NCBI GenBank assembly: GCA_035351315.1
Contig: DAOPVX010000012.1
Span: 1 to 14,584 of the forward strand
Length of the DNA: 14,584 nucleotides
Origin: UBA1359 sp029570385
GTDB taxonomy: Bacteria > Patescibacteriota > Patescibacteriia > Patescibacteriales > Patescibacteriaceae
Reading direction: 5' to 3'
Made by a program: the position numbers and the translations under genes. This document shows, piece after piece, positions 5,331 through 13,689 of the stretch (its first letter is position 1; the number at the start of each line of letters is the position of its first letter). The notes below the pieces were generated by a model. It had not been told where the DNA came from, searched no databases, and was given only the letters and a program-made list of their open reading frames with translations.

Positions 5331-6785
5331 TTATTTTTCCCAAGCTAGCCGCCGCCTTAAACAAGGCAAAGCTGTTTGCATAGCTTGAGTTAAAGTTAAT
5401 AAATCATAGTCATTCCCCAGCGGACCGATCAACTGGCTGCCAATCGGTAAGCCATCGCCACTCCAACCAGTCGGCCACGATACTGCTGGCACGCCAGCTA
5501 ATGAAGCTGGCGTTAATAGAGCATCTTCCAAATATAGGCTGAGCGGATCATTAATTTTTTGACTAAGTCGGAACGCTGGTCGCGGCACAGTCGGAGTTAG
5601 CAAGAAGTCAACTTTTTCCCAGGCCTGATCAAAATCATAACTAATCCAGCGACGAACCCGCTGAGCTTGATTATAATAAAAACAACCATCGCCAGCGCTT
5701 AAAATATATGTCCCGAGCATAATCCGCCGCTTAGCTTCCGCTCCGAAGTGACCGCGGTTAATTAGATAAGTTTCATTAAGACTGGCCGCTGATTGCTTAT
5801 AACCATAACGCAACCCATCAAAACGGGCTAAATTAGCACTGACCTCGGCTGAAGTAATAACATGATAAACGGCTACGCCATATTTGGTTGATGGCAAACT
5901 TAACGGGATAATTTTCGCCCCATGTTCTTGTAAAAAATTTTTGACTTGCGTCAGGCTATCCAAAACCGCCAAGTCTAATCCGGTTGACACATATTCGTCC
6001 GGCCAACCAATTCTCAGGTCAGCCCAATTAATCTTGTCTTTGATTTTAGCCGTCGCTAATTTGGTTTGCGCGGTCGCGTCAAACTTATCTTGACCGGCAA
6101 TTATTCGTAAAACGCTGGCGGCATCACTGGCCGTTTTAGCTAAAATACCAATAACATCAGTCGAACTAGCCATAGCTATCAATCCGTGGCGAGAGATTGC
6201 TCCATAACTGGGCTTATAACCAACAACACCGCATAAACTAGCCGGATGACGAACCGATCCGCCGGTGTCGCTACCTAAGGCAAAAAGACAGAAATCAGCC
6301 GCCACGGCCGCCGCTGAACCGCCTGATGAACCGCCCGGCACTCGTTCTAAATCATAAGGATTTTTGGTTGGCCCCATCGCGCTATTCTCGGTAGAAGTGC
6401 CATGAGCAAATTCATCTAAATTGGCTTTGCCTAATAAAACCGCCCCGGATTGTCGTAATTTAGCAATCACCGTCGCATCATAAGGAGCAATATAATCAGC
6501 CAATATCTTGGAGGCAGCAGTCGTTTTAAGACCCTTGGTTAAAATATTGTCTTTAACTAAATACGGAATACCCAATACCCCTGTCTGGTCTCCTGAGATT
6601 AGTCTCTGGTCAGCTTCATCAGCCTGTTTTAATGCCCCCGTTTCATCAATTAATAAGCTAGCGTGGACTTGGTCGTCATATTTTTTTAGACGCCGCAAAT
6701 AATATTCGGTCAATTGCCGGCTAGTAATCTGACGATTATCTAATAATTGTCTGGCAGCAGCCAGTGTTAAATTATTTAAATCCAT
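5331..6785 (-). CDS. gatA: Glu-tRNA(Gln)/Asp-tRNA(Asn) amidotransferase subunit A
   Basis: GatA is the amidase subunit of GatCAB, which releases ammonia from glutamine to turn Glu-tRNA(Gln), and often Asp-tRNA(Asn), into Gln- or Asn-tRNA. The 484-aa length is normal. The amidase signature is complete: catalytic K78 (PYLVKDNI), GGSSGGS at 151-157 supplying the cis-Ser S153, and nucleophile S177 in GSDTGGSVRHPA. The C-terminal part reads LLTPTVPRPAF, then ASLAGVPAVSWPTG and GLPIGSQLIGP, all typical. ATG 6785 lies 2 bases after the gatC stop, and AGGGGA in the last gatC codons is a good Shine-Dalgarno, one of the few in this window. gatB is not in the window and must lie elsewhere. Confidence 0.96.
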   Translation of the reverse strand: MDLNNLTLAAARQLLDNRQITSRQLTEYYLRRLKKYDDQVHASLLIDETGALKQADEADQRLISGDQTGVLGIPYLVKDNILTKGLKTTAASKILADYIAPYDATVIAKLRQSGAVLLGKANLDEFAHGTSTENSAMGPTKNPYDLERVPGGSSGGSAAAVAADFCLFALGSDTGGSVRHPASLCGVVGYKPSYGAISRHGLIAMASSTDVIGILAKTASDAASVLRIIAGQDKFDATAQTKLATAKIKDKINWADLRIGWPDEYVSTGLDLAVLDSLTQVKNFLQEHGAKIIPLSLPSTKYGVAVYHVITSAEVSANLARFDGLRYGYKQSAASLNETYLINRGHFGAEAKRRIMLGTYILSAGDGCFYYNQAQRVRRWISYDFDQAWEKVDFLLTPTVPRPAFRLSQKINDPLSLYLEDALLTPASLAGVPAVSWPTGWSGDGLPIGSQLIGPLGNDYDLLTLTQAMQTALPCLRRRLAWEK

Positions 6786-6787
6786 AA

Positions 6788-7108
6788 TTATCCCCTGATT
6801 GGCGGTATCGTTACTGGTTGGCCCGGCTGACTACCGGTCATAGCCAAACTGGCGGCTGTTTCGTCGGCTGGCCAAGTAGCGACTTCATCGGCCGACAAGT
6901 CTACTGACGCAGCTTTGAACTGATAGCCGTCAATTTGATCAGTTAATTGCGCCTGCTGAATAAACTTGTCGGCTTCACTTAAATTATTCAAATGACCAAT
7001 AATATCACTTAATTGTTGGCTGTAAATTTCGGCTTCGCCGTCTTCCAGCTTAATCTTGGCTAGATTGGCCAAATGACTGATTGTTTGTTTATCCAATTTC
7101 ATATTCAT
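6788..7108 (-). CDS. gatC: Glu-tRNA(Gln)/Asp-tRNA(Asn) amidotransferase subunit C
   Basis: GatC is the small subunit that wraps around GatA and ties it to GatB. The 106-aa protein has the usual helical N terminus (TISHLANLAKIKLEDGEAE), a middle LSDIIGHLNNL helix and the C-terminal P-rich segment ending near VTIPPIRG. Three starts are possible: GTG 7111, which overlaps the ligA stop by one base; ATG 7108, chosen here; and ATG 7102, which gives the most family-like beginning (MKLDKQ). All give the same mature core. The gene sits between ligA and gatA with almost no spacing, so translation is probably coupled. Confidence 0.93.
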   Translation of the reverse strand: MNMKLDKQTISHLANLAKIKLEDGEAEIYSQQLSDIIGHLNNLSEADKFIQQAQLTDQIDGYQFKAASVDLSADEVATWPADETAASLAMTGSQPGQPVTIPPIRG

Positions 7109-7110
7109 CA

Positions 7111-9246
7111 CTAAGACCGCTTAAGCAAAGTTAATAATTCTTCTTCATTAATAATCTTAATACCGAGCTGCTTGGCTTTAGCTAGCTTGCTGCCCGGATC
7201 GCGGCCGGCCACCACATAATCAGTCTGCCGGCTGACTTGGCTAGTAATATGGCCGCCAGCTTGTTTTATTGTAGCCTCGGCCTGACTGCGTGTCAAACTA
7301 TTCAGACTGCCAGTTAAAACAAAACTGCGGCCAGCTAATGGCTGTTGACCAACCAATGGTTGGCTATATGATAATCGGACCCCTTGAGCCGTCAAAAGAT
7401 TAATCAGTTTTAGATTGATTGGATCCGAGAACCATTCAGTTAATGACTGGGCCACTTTTGGACCGATATCTGGTAAATTCTGCCAATCTTCTAAGGTTAG
7501 AGCGCCGGCGGCGACGGCTAAGCGATCCGGTAAAAGATTATGTTCGCCTGAGGTTAATTTTAGCCGGCTGGCCAAAAAATCAGCGATAGTCGTCGCCGAC
7601 TCTTGGCCAATTTGCCGAATACCCAAAGCATAAATAAAACGATCGATGGCTAAAGTCTTTTTTTGTTTAATGGCGTCAACTAAATTGCTGGCTGACTTCT
7701 CACCTAGTCCCGGCAAAATCTTGAGCTGGTCAATGGTTAAGCTGTAAAAATCAGCAATATTTTCTACCAACCCCTGTTCAACTAACTGTTCAATAATCTT
7801 CGGTCCGAAACCATCCCAGTCAGCCGCCCCCTTGCTGGCCCAATGACGCAAGCGCCGCAAATTGACGGCATAACAATTCTTATTAGGACAATAATAAGCA
7901 ACTTGATCAGTTACTTTTTTAACTAATCCATTGCAAAATGGACAATACCTTGGTGGGGTAATTTCTTTTTCCTGGCCGCTGCGCAATTTTGGTAGAACTT
8001 CAACTATCTTGGGAATAACATCACCGGCTCGCTCCAGTATCACCGTATCGCCAATTAGCAAACCCAGCCTTTTTATTTCATTAAAATTATGCAAAGTTGA
8101 CCGCGCAATCGTTACGCCGCCGACCTTAACTGGCTTAAGCACTGCCGCCGGAGTTAAAACGCCGGTGCGGCCGACTTGCCAAACAACATCTTCAACTATC
8201 GTCGTTGCTTGAAGCGCGCTAAATTTATAGGCCATCATATAACGCGGCGCCTTGCCGACAACACCCAACTGGTTCCATAGCCGTAAATCATCATATTTAA
8301 CAACAGTCCCATCAATTTCAAACGGCAAGACTGATCGCTGCTGCTCCATCTGACGATAGAACTCAAAGACCACCGCCAAATTAGCGCAAACCTGATTCTG
8401 CGGTAGGGTTTTAAAACCTAAAAGATTAGCCAAACGATCGGCTTGATGGCGTTTAGCAATTACCTGACCACGTGGCCAATCAGCGATTAACAAATCATAA
8501 GCGTAAAAATCCAGCCGCCGCTCGGCCGTAATGCGCGGATCTAGTTGGCGGATTGATCCAGCCACCGCATTGCGCACATTGGCCAGCAGTGGTTTGCCTA
8601 AAGATTGATAACGCTGATTGATATCAGCTAAATTCTTTTTGGTCATCACCGCTTCACCTCGGATTTCCAAAAAATCATTATCTAAAATTATCCGTAATTT
8701 ATCTATCTCAGCCTTACTTAAACCGATAGCGCGCAACTCCTGATCGGTCGGCTGGCGCAATCGCAATGGAATACTGTTGATGGTCCGAATGTTAGTAGTC
8801 ACATCCTCACCAACCTGGCCATCGCCACGCGTCGCCCCTTGAATCAACTGACCGCGCTCATAGCGCAAACTGATAGCTAAACCGTCTAACTTCAATTCGG
8901 CATAATAATCAACTTCCAATTTCTGGCCAAGAAAATTATGATTACGCTCTTGCCAGCTCAGCATATCTTCTTCAGAAAAAGCATCATAAAGAGAAATCAT
9001 CGGCTGCCGATGGACAACTTTGGCAAATTTCTCCGAGACTTGACCGGCTACCCGCTGCGTTGGCGAATCAGCGGTAATTAATTGTGGATATTGTTGCTCA
9101 AGCTGAAATAGCTCATTCTTCAAACTATCTAAAGCACCTTCATTAATTAGATTTTTATCTAATACATGATAAGCATAGCGCGCTTCTTCAATCTGCTGAC
9201 GCAATTTTTCTACCCTAATCTTAATTATCGCTAAATTATTCTGCAT
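7111..9246 (-). CDS. ligA: NAD-dependent DNA ligase LigA
   Basis: LigA seals nicks during replication and repair, using NAD. All domains are present in 711 aa: NMN-binding domain Ia (about 1-65), the nucleotidyl transferase domain with catalytic K119 in AELKLDGLAI, the OB fold (about 345-425, VGRTGVLTPAA), a four-cysteine zinc finger (C434, C437, C452, C457), helix-hairpin-helix repeats (about 470-630, including LPGLGEKSA and LPDIGPKVA), and a C-terminal BRCT domain from about 637. In domain Ia the usual (I/P)-D-A-E-Y-D reads INEGALD: the NMN-contacting Asp is Glu and the Tyr is Leu. It starts 3 bases after the PilX-like gene, in a pilus operon, which is unusual, and ends against gatC. Confidence 0.97.
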   Translation of the reverse strand: MQNNLAIIKIRVEKLRQQIEEARYAYHVLDKNLINEGALDSLKNELFQLEQQYPQLITADSPTQRVAGQVSEKFAKVVHRQPMISLYDAFSEEDMLSWQERNHNFLGQKLEVDYYAELKLDGLAISLRYERGQLIQGATRGDGQVGEDVTTNIRTINSIPLRLRQPTDQELRAIGLSKAEIDKLRIILDNDFLEIRGEAVMTKKNLADINQRYQSLGKPLLANVRNAVAGSIRQLDPRITAERRLDFYAYDLLIADWPRGQVIAKRHQADRLANLLGFKTLPQNQVCANLAVVFEFYRQMEQQRSVLPFEIDGTVVKYDDLRLWNQLGVVGKAPRYMMAYKFSALQATTIVEDVVWQVGRTGVLTPAAVLKPVKVGGVTIARSTLHNFNEIKRLGLLIGDTVILERAGDVIPKIVEVLPKLRSGQEKEITPPRYCPFCNGLVKKVTDQVAYYCPNKNCYAVNLRRLRHWASKGAADWDGFGPKIIEQLVEQGLVENIADFYSLTIDQLKILPGLGEKSASNLVDAIKQKKTLAIDRFIYALGIRQIGQESATTIADFLASRLKLTSGEHNLLPDRLAVAAGALTLEDWQNLPDIGPKVAQSLTEWFSDPINLKLINLLTAQGVRLSYSQPLVGQQPLAGRSFVLTGSLNSLTRSQAEATIKQAGGHITSQVSRQTDYVVAGRDPGSKLAKAKQLGIKIINEEELLTLLKRS

Positions 9247-9249
9247 AAG

Positions 9250-9891
9250 TTAGTCGGGCACACATAAAAAATTACTACAGTGTTCTCCTGTTTGACATTG
9301 ACCACAAAAACCATTACAACTATTGTAGCCGCACTCATATTGAATTGTGCCATCACTGCAAACCGGCACGCAGCCGGCTGTCCGATTGATAGTCAGCTTA
9401 ATCGATCGCTTGGCGCCATTGGAATTACCGGTTGACTCCAACCACAACCGGCTATTATCATTATCAACACCGCGAAAAATTATTTGATAGCTTTGATTAT
9501 GATCCTCGCTGATATATTGCGGCTCATTATTAATATCTGCACAAGGACGACAGCCGACCGGAACCAAATCCTCTCTTCCTGATGGAGTTTTATCAAAAAA
9601 CAAACACTCACCAGGCTCATCGCAACATAAGTCCTCATTCTCACCCAAACAATTCCGCTTATCAATTGATTCAATTTTATCCAGAGCCAACGCCCGCTCT
9701 AACCCGCTATCGGCGGCAAAATAAGCCCGCACTGAATCACCCTGGGTCCGGCTAATGCCAATCGCCACCATCACTAAGCTGGCAATTGATAAACTAATAA
9801 TAAAAGCGCCAGTGATTATCAGCAAGCTAACAATCATTACAACGCCACTATATCTGTCTCGCCACTTAGCCGCCGAATTGATAGTTTTCAT
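9250..9891 (-). CDS. PilX-like minor pilin protein with Cys-rich tail
   Basis: The 213-aa protein has a hydrophobic N-terminal helix (about 16-45, SGVVMIVSLLIITGAF) then RAYFAADSGLERAL, the pattern of PilX-type proteins, which lack the pilin Glu5. The rest holds 14 cysteines. Eight of them (174, 178, 187, 192, 196, 199, 205, 210) form a tail, CVPVCSDG...CGYNSCNGFCGQC...CVPD. This resembles the C-x-C-x-CG-x-GCGG-x-CG-x-C modules of secreted myxobacterial proteins. It would sit at a pilus tip or on the surface and need disulfides. It overlaps the PilW-like gene by 26 bases and lies 3 bases from ligA. Family assignment rests on position and N terminus, not on strong similarity. Confidence 0.8.
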   Translation of the reverse strand: MKTINSAAKWRDRYSGVVMIVSLLIITGAFIISLSIASLVMVAIGISRTQGDSVRAYFAADSGLERALALDKIESIDKRNCLGENEDLCCDEPGECLFFDKTPSGREDLVPVGCRPCADINNEPQYISEDHNQSYQIIFRGVDNDNSRLWLESTGNSNGAKRSIKLTINRTAGCVPVCSDGTIQYECGYNSCNGFCGQCQTGEHCSNFLCVPD

Positions 9892-10411
9892 AAAATCGCG
9901 ATGATACCGATGTTTGAACCTGTAAAGATTGCTGACCGGCTTCGGTATTAAAATAATTCAAAACAAAACGAATAGTTATCAATGGTTGTTGAGTGATTAT
10001 GTCTAAATTGCTCGCCTGAAAATTCAACTTACTGATAACAATATTGGCTGGAGTCATGTAGGCTTCATCATCAGCCCGTCGAATCTTTAGCCGACCGTTG
10101 TCTAAACTATAGGTCACACAAATATCCTGATAATTACGAAATCTGATCTGATCACCATCAGCCGAAACAGTATAAACACTTTCAGCGGCACCACAAGACC
10201 CATCATCAATTTTAGCCATTCGTAACTCCTTGGTCATTACCTCAAGCGCATAGCTAACTGACTCTTGGGCGTTTTTAGATGATAAAGTATTGCGTTGTGA
10301 ACGGACAATTGATAAAAATATATTAGTAGCACTAACAATTAGCAGGACAAAAATAGCTACCGCTACCATTGATTCAATTAAAGTAAATCCAGTAACTGGC
10401 CGTTTAGTCAT
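9866..10411 (-). CDS. PilW-like minor pilin (type IV pseudopilin)
   Basis: The 181-aa protein starts at ATG 10411; an in-frame ATG upstream at 10477 would run through the previous gene. The leader MTKRPVTG is followed by FTLIESMVAVAIFVLLIV, a class III prepilin signal with Gly at -1 and Glu at +5, cleaved by the prepilin peptidase encoded in the same cluster. The first 30 mature residues form the membrane helix. A PilW-type segment follows (SVSYALEVMTKELRMAK), then a beta-rich head. It overlaps the PilV-like stop by 8 bases (ATGACTAA). Minor pilins of this type prime pilus assembly and often occur as the FimT-PilV-PilW-PilX set, the order seen here. Confidence 0.87.
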   Translation of the reverse strand: MTKRPVTGFTLIESMVAVAIFVLLIVSATNIFLSIVRSQRNTLSSKNAQESVSYALEVMTKELRMAKIDDGSCGAAESVYTVSADGDQIRFRNYQDICVTYSLDNGRLKIRRADDEAYMTPANIVISKLNFQASNLDIITQQPLITIRFVLNYFNTEAGQQSLQVQTSVSSRFYENYQFGG

Positions 10412-10931
10412 ACCACGAATAAATAAAATCTTGAGCTTGATAAGTTCCGGTTTGGCCTTTACCTTGCCACGAAACAAAACATCTAATTAAACAATATTCA
10501 GCCTGAATTGTCTCATCAGTCTGACATTCACTAGTTAAAAAACGACGAAAAGGCGTTATAGTCTCACCGCTATAACTGTAAAAACCATCGCCATTAATTC
10601 TTAATGGATCAGTCTCGGCAATATCGCTATAACCGGAACGATAGCTATCAGGTGTATAATCAATAATAAACCCGGGGTCGTAGATATCGTCTAACGAAGT
10701 AGCTGGACTAGTTGATTTCCAATTATTATCACGACGATTACGGGCTAATTCCAAACCCTCCTGAGCTAATTGAGCCGATATTAGGCTATTACGATTAACA
10801 TACTGAACCCGAATATTTTGAGCGGCTAATGAAGCAACGCCAACCAAGCCAACACCAACCATGGCCATGGACACTAAAAGCTCAATCAGGGAAAAAGCTG
10901 GTTTAGTTGTTTTGTTGTTTTGTTTATTCAT
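10404..10931 (-). CDS. PilV-like minor pilin (type IV pseudopilin)
   Basis: The 175-aa protein starts at ATG 10931; an ATG 15 bases further upstream is also in frame. The leader MNKQNNKTTKPA is followed by FSLIELLVSMAMVGVGLVG, a prepilin signal with Ala rather than Gly at -1 and Glu at +5. After the helix, QLAQEGLELARNRRDNNW matches the usual PilV feature of an AQEGLELA(R)N helix, and two Cys pairs occur in the C-terminal head (SECQTDETIQAEYCLIRC). It overlaps the FimT-like stop by 8 bases (ATGAATAA) and its own stop overlaps the PilW-like start in the same way, so translation is probably coupled. The mature protein would be a low-abundance pilus component. Confidence 0.88.
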   Translation of the reverse strand: MNKQNNKTTKPAFSLIELLVSMAMVGVGLVGVASLAAQNIRVQYVNRNSLISAQLAQEGLELARNRRDNNWKSTSPATSLDDIYDPGFIIDYTPDSYRSGYSDIAETDPLRINGDGFYSYSGETITPFRRFLTSECQTDETIQAEYCLIRCFVSWQGKGQTGTYQAQDFIYSWYD

Positions 10932-11493
10932 TTTGTTTAACCTCAACTAAACCAAAAAAATTAACTATTACTTGACTTGTCGTTGCTCCAACCTGGTCTT
11001 TTAAAGTAAAAGTAATCTGGTTTCCGGCTTGACCATTAATAAATGTCTGCGGCTCCGGCGGTTTGAAAAAAACTATTCCAGCGTTGACTGTACCGCTATT
11101 GTCTTCAATCTGGTCTATCACCACATTATTAGGCAAATTTATTTGTCTAAACGACTTATCAACAACATGGTCATTATCTAAGTCAACAACTATTTGGTAA
11201 TAATTGGGATTATCTAGACTGGCATAAACCCCCCATCCACCTTGTGGCGATTGGCTAGTATGATCTGATCCGTTAGGGTCAACAAAATCTTTAGAACCGA
11301 TGGCATAACTCTGAGCTAAACGAATATTGGTCGCTAGCTCTTGAGCGGCCAACCGTAATTGTGATTGATGACTGCCCGTCCGATAATTAGCAATCGTGGC
11401 CGACACTAGGCCAACAAAGATGCCAATGACGATGATAATTTCCACCAAAGTAAAGGCTGGCTGACTAATTTCTTTTTCTTGGAATATTTTCAT
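10924..11493 (-). CDS. FimT/GspH-like minor pilin (type IV pseudopilin)
   Basis: The 189-aa protein starts at ATG 11493; a TTG at 11502 would give three more residues and a TTGA overlap with the gene before. The leader MKIFQEKEISQPA is followed by FTLVEIIIVIGIFVGLVS, a prepilin signal with Ala at -1 and Glu at +5. The LRLAAQELATNIRLAQSYAI helix is characteristic of GspH/FimT proteins, some of which bind DNA in transformation pili. The head domain is beta-rich. It follows the secreted repeat protein by 5 bases and overlaps the PilV-like gene by 8. Assignment to the FimT/GspH family is good; a DNA-binding role is not shown. Confidence 0.88.
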   Translation of the reverse strand: MKIFQEKEISQPAFTLVEIIIVIGIFVGLVSATIANYRTGSHQSQLRLAAQELATNIRLAQSYAIGSKDFVDPNGSDHTSQSPQGGWGVYASLDNPNYYQIVVDLDNDHVVDKSFRQINLPNNVVIDQIEDNSGTVNAGIVFFKPPEPQTFINGQAGNQITFTLKDQVGATTSQVIVNFFGLVEVKQNE

Positions 11494-11498
11494 AAAAA

Positions 11499-12800
11499 TC
11501 AATTATCCCAAAAGCCGGGATTTTTTTCTTCCCAACGCCAACTCTTTTGCCGAGCGCAAGGATAAATATTAATTAAAGTGGCAGTGTCGTCACCATAATT
11601 ACCCATAGTATCAACAGCGACAATCTTATAAACATACTGCCTGGCCACCTCGTCGCCAGTAAATCTTTCCCAGCAATGACAATTAATTCCGACGCAATGA
11701 TTTTCTGATGGCGGAGTTGGCGGGTAGTCAGGACTAGTTGGGTTAACCTGATAGCAATCACTGGTATTAGCCACTTCGACAAAATTTGGGCTATTTTGCA
11801 AACACTGATCACCGGCCGGATCATCATCAATCTGACAACGCTTAATTTGGTAATGATCAATCTCAGTGCCTGGTGCTACAGTTGGAACTTGCCAATTTAA
11901 TTTAATGACTGATGGGTTACCGTTCAAACAATCACCTTCTCCAGTAATGGTATCAATACCACAAATCGGTCTAGTCTTACCATGGGCGCTAGCTGTTGTA
12001 TAGGTTGTGCCAAAAAAATTACTGGCGCCGATATGGTAATAATAATCAGTATTTAAAGATAATCCACTAAAATTATTATTATCGATAAAATTACTAACCG
12101 TTGTTGATGCAATAAAATTGACAGTTGCTGATGGCGTAAACGAGGCGCTAGTTGAACGAAAAACCGAATAATCTTTAGCATAAAGACTGTCTTGCCAATC
12201 AATAATTAAAGTATTACAACCATCAACATCATCAGGCGTAACAATCACGTTACTGGGAATAGTCGGTGCTTTGCCAGTAACATAGTAAGTAATTGAACTG
12301 GTAACATCATTAGAATTAAACGATAACCAGCCAATTGTATTATTCCAAGCCCAACCAGCTAATTTGCCATCATCATTCAATTGTGACCAATAATCTGGCC
12401 CGCTATCATAACTATTTTTAGCTAACTTAATCCAACCGTCATCACCAAGAGCTAAAATCTTGGCCCAACCGCTAAATTTTCGGGTCGCCAGATCAAGCTG
12501 GACTCCATGCTGAGGTTGAGCGCTAGTCGGATAACTGTCTTCAAACAATATCCAGCCCACATTACTATTCCAGGCATAGCCAGATAACGGATAATCACCA
12601 CTAGGCTCTAGCTTAACGCCATAATTAATGCCGCTACAACCGCCGCCATAAACACAATTATTAAAACTAATCCAACCGATTACCGGGCTCCAAGCCCAAC
12701 CAAACAGATCATCATTAGCGCCGGCATTAACTGATGGGATCCTCGTAACCATTAGGCCAACGAGTAATAAAACTAAACTACTAATAATTATTTTTCGCAT
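11499..12800 (-). CDS. Secreted GWAW-repeat and fibronectin III protein
   Basis: The 433-aa protein has a Sec signal peptide (residues 1-26, KK-type start, hydrophobic core, cleavage after VNA). Four copies of a GWAW-x(2)-x-GWISF motif follow: LFGWAWSPVIGWISFN (32-47), LSGYAWNSNVGWILFE (72-87), FSGWAKILALGDDGWIKLA (109-127) and LAGWAWNNTIGWLSFN (147-162). Two fibronectin type III-like domains come next, about 180-275 and 295-410, the second rich in Cys. There is no C-terminal membrane anchor or sorting motif. Such GW[AS]W repeats occur in surface proteins of CPR bacteria as I recall. Between prepilin peptidase and minor pilins, an adhesin or pilus-associated role is likely but inferred. Stop is TGA. 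Confidence 0.85.
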   Translation of the reverse strand: MRKIIISSLVLLLVGLMVTRIPSVNAGANDDLFGWAWSPVIGWISFNNCVYGGGCSGINYGVKLEPSGDYPLSGYAWNSNVGWILFEDSYPTSAQPQHGVQLDLATRKFSGWAKILALGDDGWIKLAKNSYDSGPDYWSQLNDDGKLAGWAWNNTIGWLSFNSNDVTSSITYYVTGKAPTIPSNVIVTPDDVDGCNTLIIDWQDSLYAKDYSVFRSTSASFTPSATVNFIASTTVSNFIDNNNFSGLSLNTDYYYHIGASNFFGTTYTTASAHGKTRPICGIDTITGEGDCLNGNPSVIKLNWQVPTVAPGTEIDHYQIKRCQIDDDPAGDQCLQNSPNFVEVANTSDCYQVNPTSPDYPPTPPSENHCVGINCHCWERFTGDEVARQYVYKIVAVDTMGNYGDDTATLINIYPCARQKSWRWEEKNPGFWDN

Positions 12801-12804
12801 ATTA

Positions 12805-13617
12805 TTACCAACCCAGCCAATGTAAATAAGCCTGCCACCATGATTGGCCGAATAAAAAAACTAACCAGCCGCTCGGCGCCAAAAATACCCCCAACGGTAA
12901 TTGCGATTGCCGTCGCTTAAGTCCGACAACTAGTAAAACAAGGCCAATGATGGCGCCGACTACATAGGCAATAAAAATAACTGGTATTATCAGTGGCCAA
13001 CCTAACCAACTACCCAGAAATAATCCCAAATAAATATCACCCTCGCCTAACCAACGGCCTTTAGACAACCAAAACTGCAAAGCAAAAAATAAACCGCCAA
13101 ACAAAATTCCGCCAACCAGCGACTGCCAGGTTCGGCCGGCTAATAAATTAAGCCCAGCCACTATGACGGCGCCAATTAACAATGGATTAACAAAAATCGA
13201 CATCCACCAATAATCGCTCCAAAAAACTAACATCAATAGAATAAAACCAATTAAAGCTTGAATCAGAGTCAGCCAAAAATGGCTAGTCCTAGCTGCTAGC
13301 CAAAAATTAGCTTCACCACCTAAGTTAAACCAGACAATCGCTGTGGCGCTAGCTAATAATAAACCGCCAATTAATTCACTAATCAAATAATCTTTGGCAA
13401 TTGGCTGATGGCAATAAGCACAGTGTCCTTTGAGCCGCCAATAACTAAAAATTGGCAAATTATTGAACCAACTTATCGGATGCTGACAGTTTGGACAATA
13501 TGAACGACGCTTAAAACCCTCGCCATTATAAAGACGATGTGCCCAACAATGAACAAAGCTAGCTAAAGCTGCCCCTAAGAAAAAACTACTAATTAAACCG
13601 ATAATCAGCAAGGTCAT
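12805..13617 (-). CDS. pilD: Prepilin peptidase (type IV leader peptidase)
   Basis: This inner-membrane aspartic protease cleaves prepilin leaders and usually methylates the new N terminus. The 270-aa protein has the cytoplasmic zinc-binding loop with C41-x2-C44 and C66-x2-C69 (YCPNCQ, CAYCHQ) between TM1 and TM2. The flanking segment PISWFNNLPIFSYWRLKG is family-typical. The active-site aspartates are D135 (WSDYWW) and D194 in the GxGD motif (LGEGDIYLGL). Six to eight hydrophobic segments span the rest. Processing substrates sit all around it: the two pilins upstream and four minor pilins downstream. It is the first gene of the operon after the promoter at 13636-13664. Only a weak AGG precedes the ATG, about 11 bases away. 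Confidence 0.95.
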   Translation of the reverse strand: MTLLIIGLISSFFLGAALASFVHCWAHRLYNGEGFKRRSYCPNCQHPISWFNNLPIFSYWRLKGHCAYCHQPIAKDYLISELIGGLLLASATAIVWFNLGGEANFWLAARTSHFWLTLIQALIGFILLMLVFWSDYWWMSIFVNPLLIGAVIVAGLNLLAGRTWQSLVGGILFGGLFFALQFWLSKGRWLGEGDIYLGLFLGSWLGWPLIIPVIFIAYVVGAIIGLVLLVVGLKRRQSQLPLGVFLAPSGWLVFLFGQSWWQAYLHWLGW

Positions 13618-13635
13618 AGATATTTTTACCTATTT

Positions 13636-13664
13636 ATTATAGCAATAATCAGCCGTCAAGACAA
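13636..13664 (-). promoter_or_regulatory. Promoter of the pilD-ligA-gatCA operon
   Basis: On the minus strand a perfect TATAAT (13636-13641) is preceded by TGC, an extended -10 box. At 17 bases upstream the -35 position holds TTGTCT (13659-13664), a 4 of 6 match. A better-looking TTGACG at 13654-13659 is only 12 bases from this -10 box, too close. Start would be near 13629, giving a leader of about 12 bases to the pilD ATG. Confidence 0.7.
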
Positions 13665-13689
13665 ATAGCCGACTACACAATTAAAATAA

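Noticed and set aside
13636..13659. TTGACG at 13654-13659 as -35 box for the pilD promoter
   Set aside because: Only 12 bases separate it from TATAAT. It could pair with TAAATA at 17 bases instead, but the extended -10 TGCTATAAT is the stronger element.
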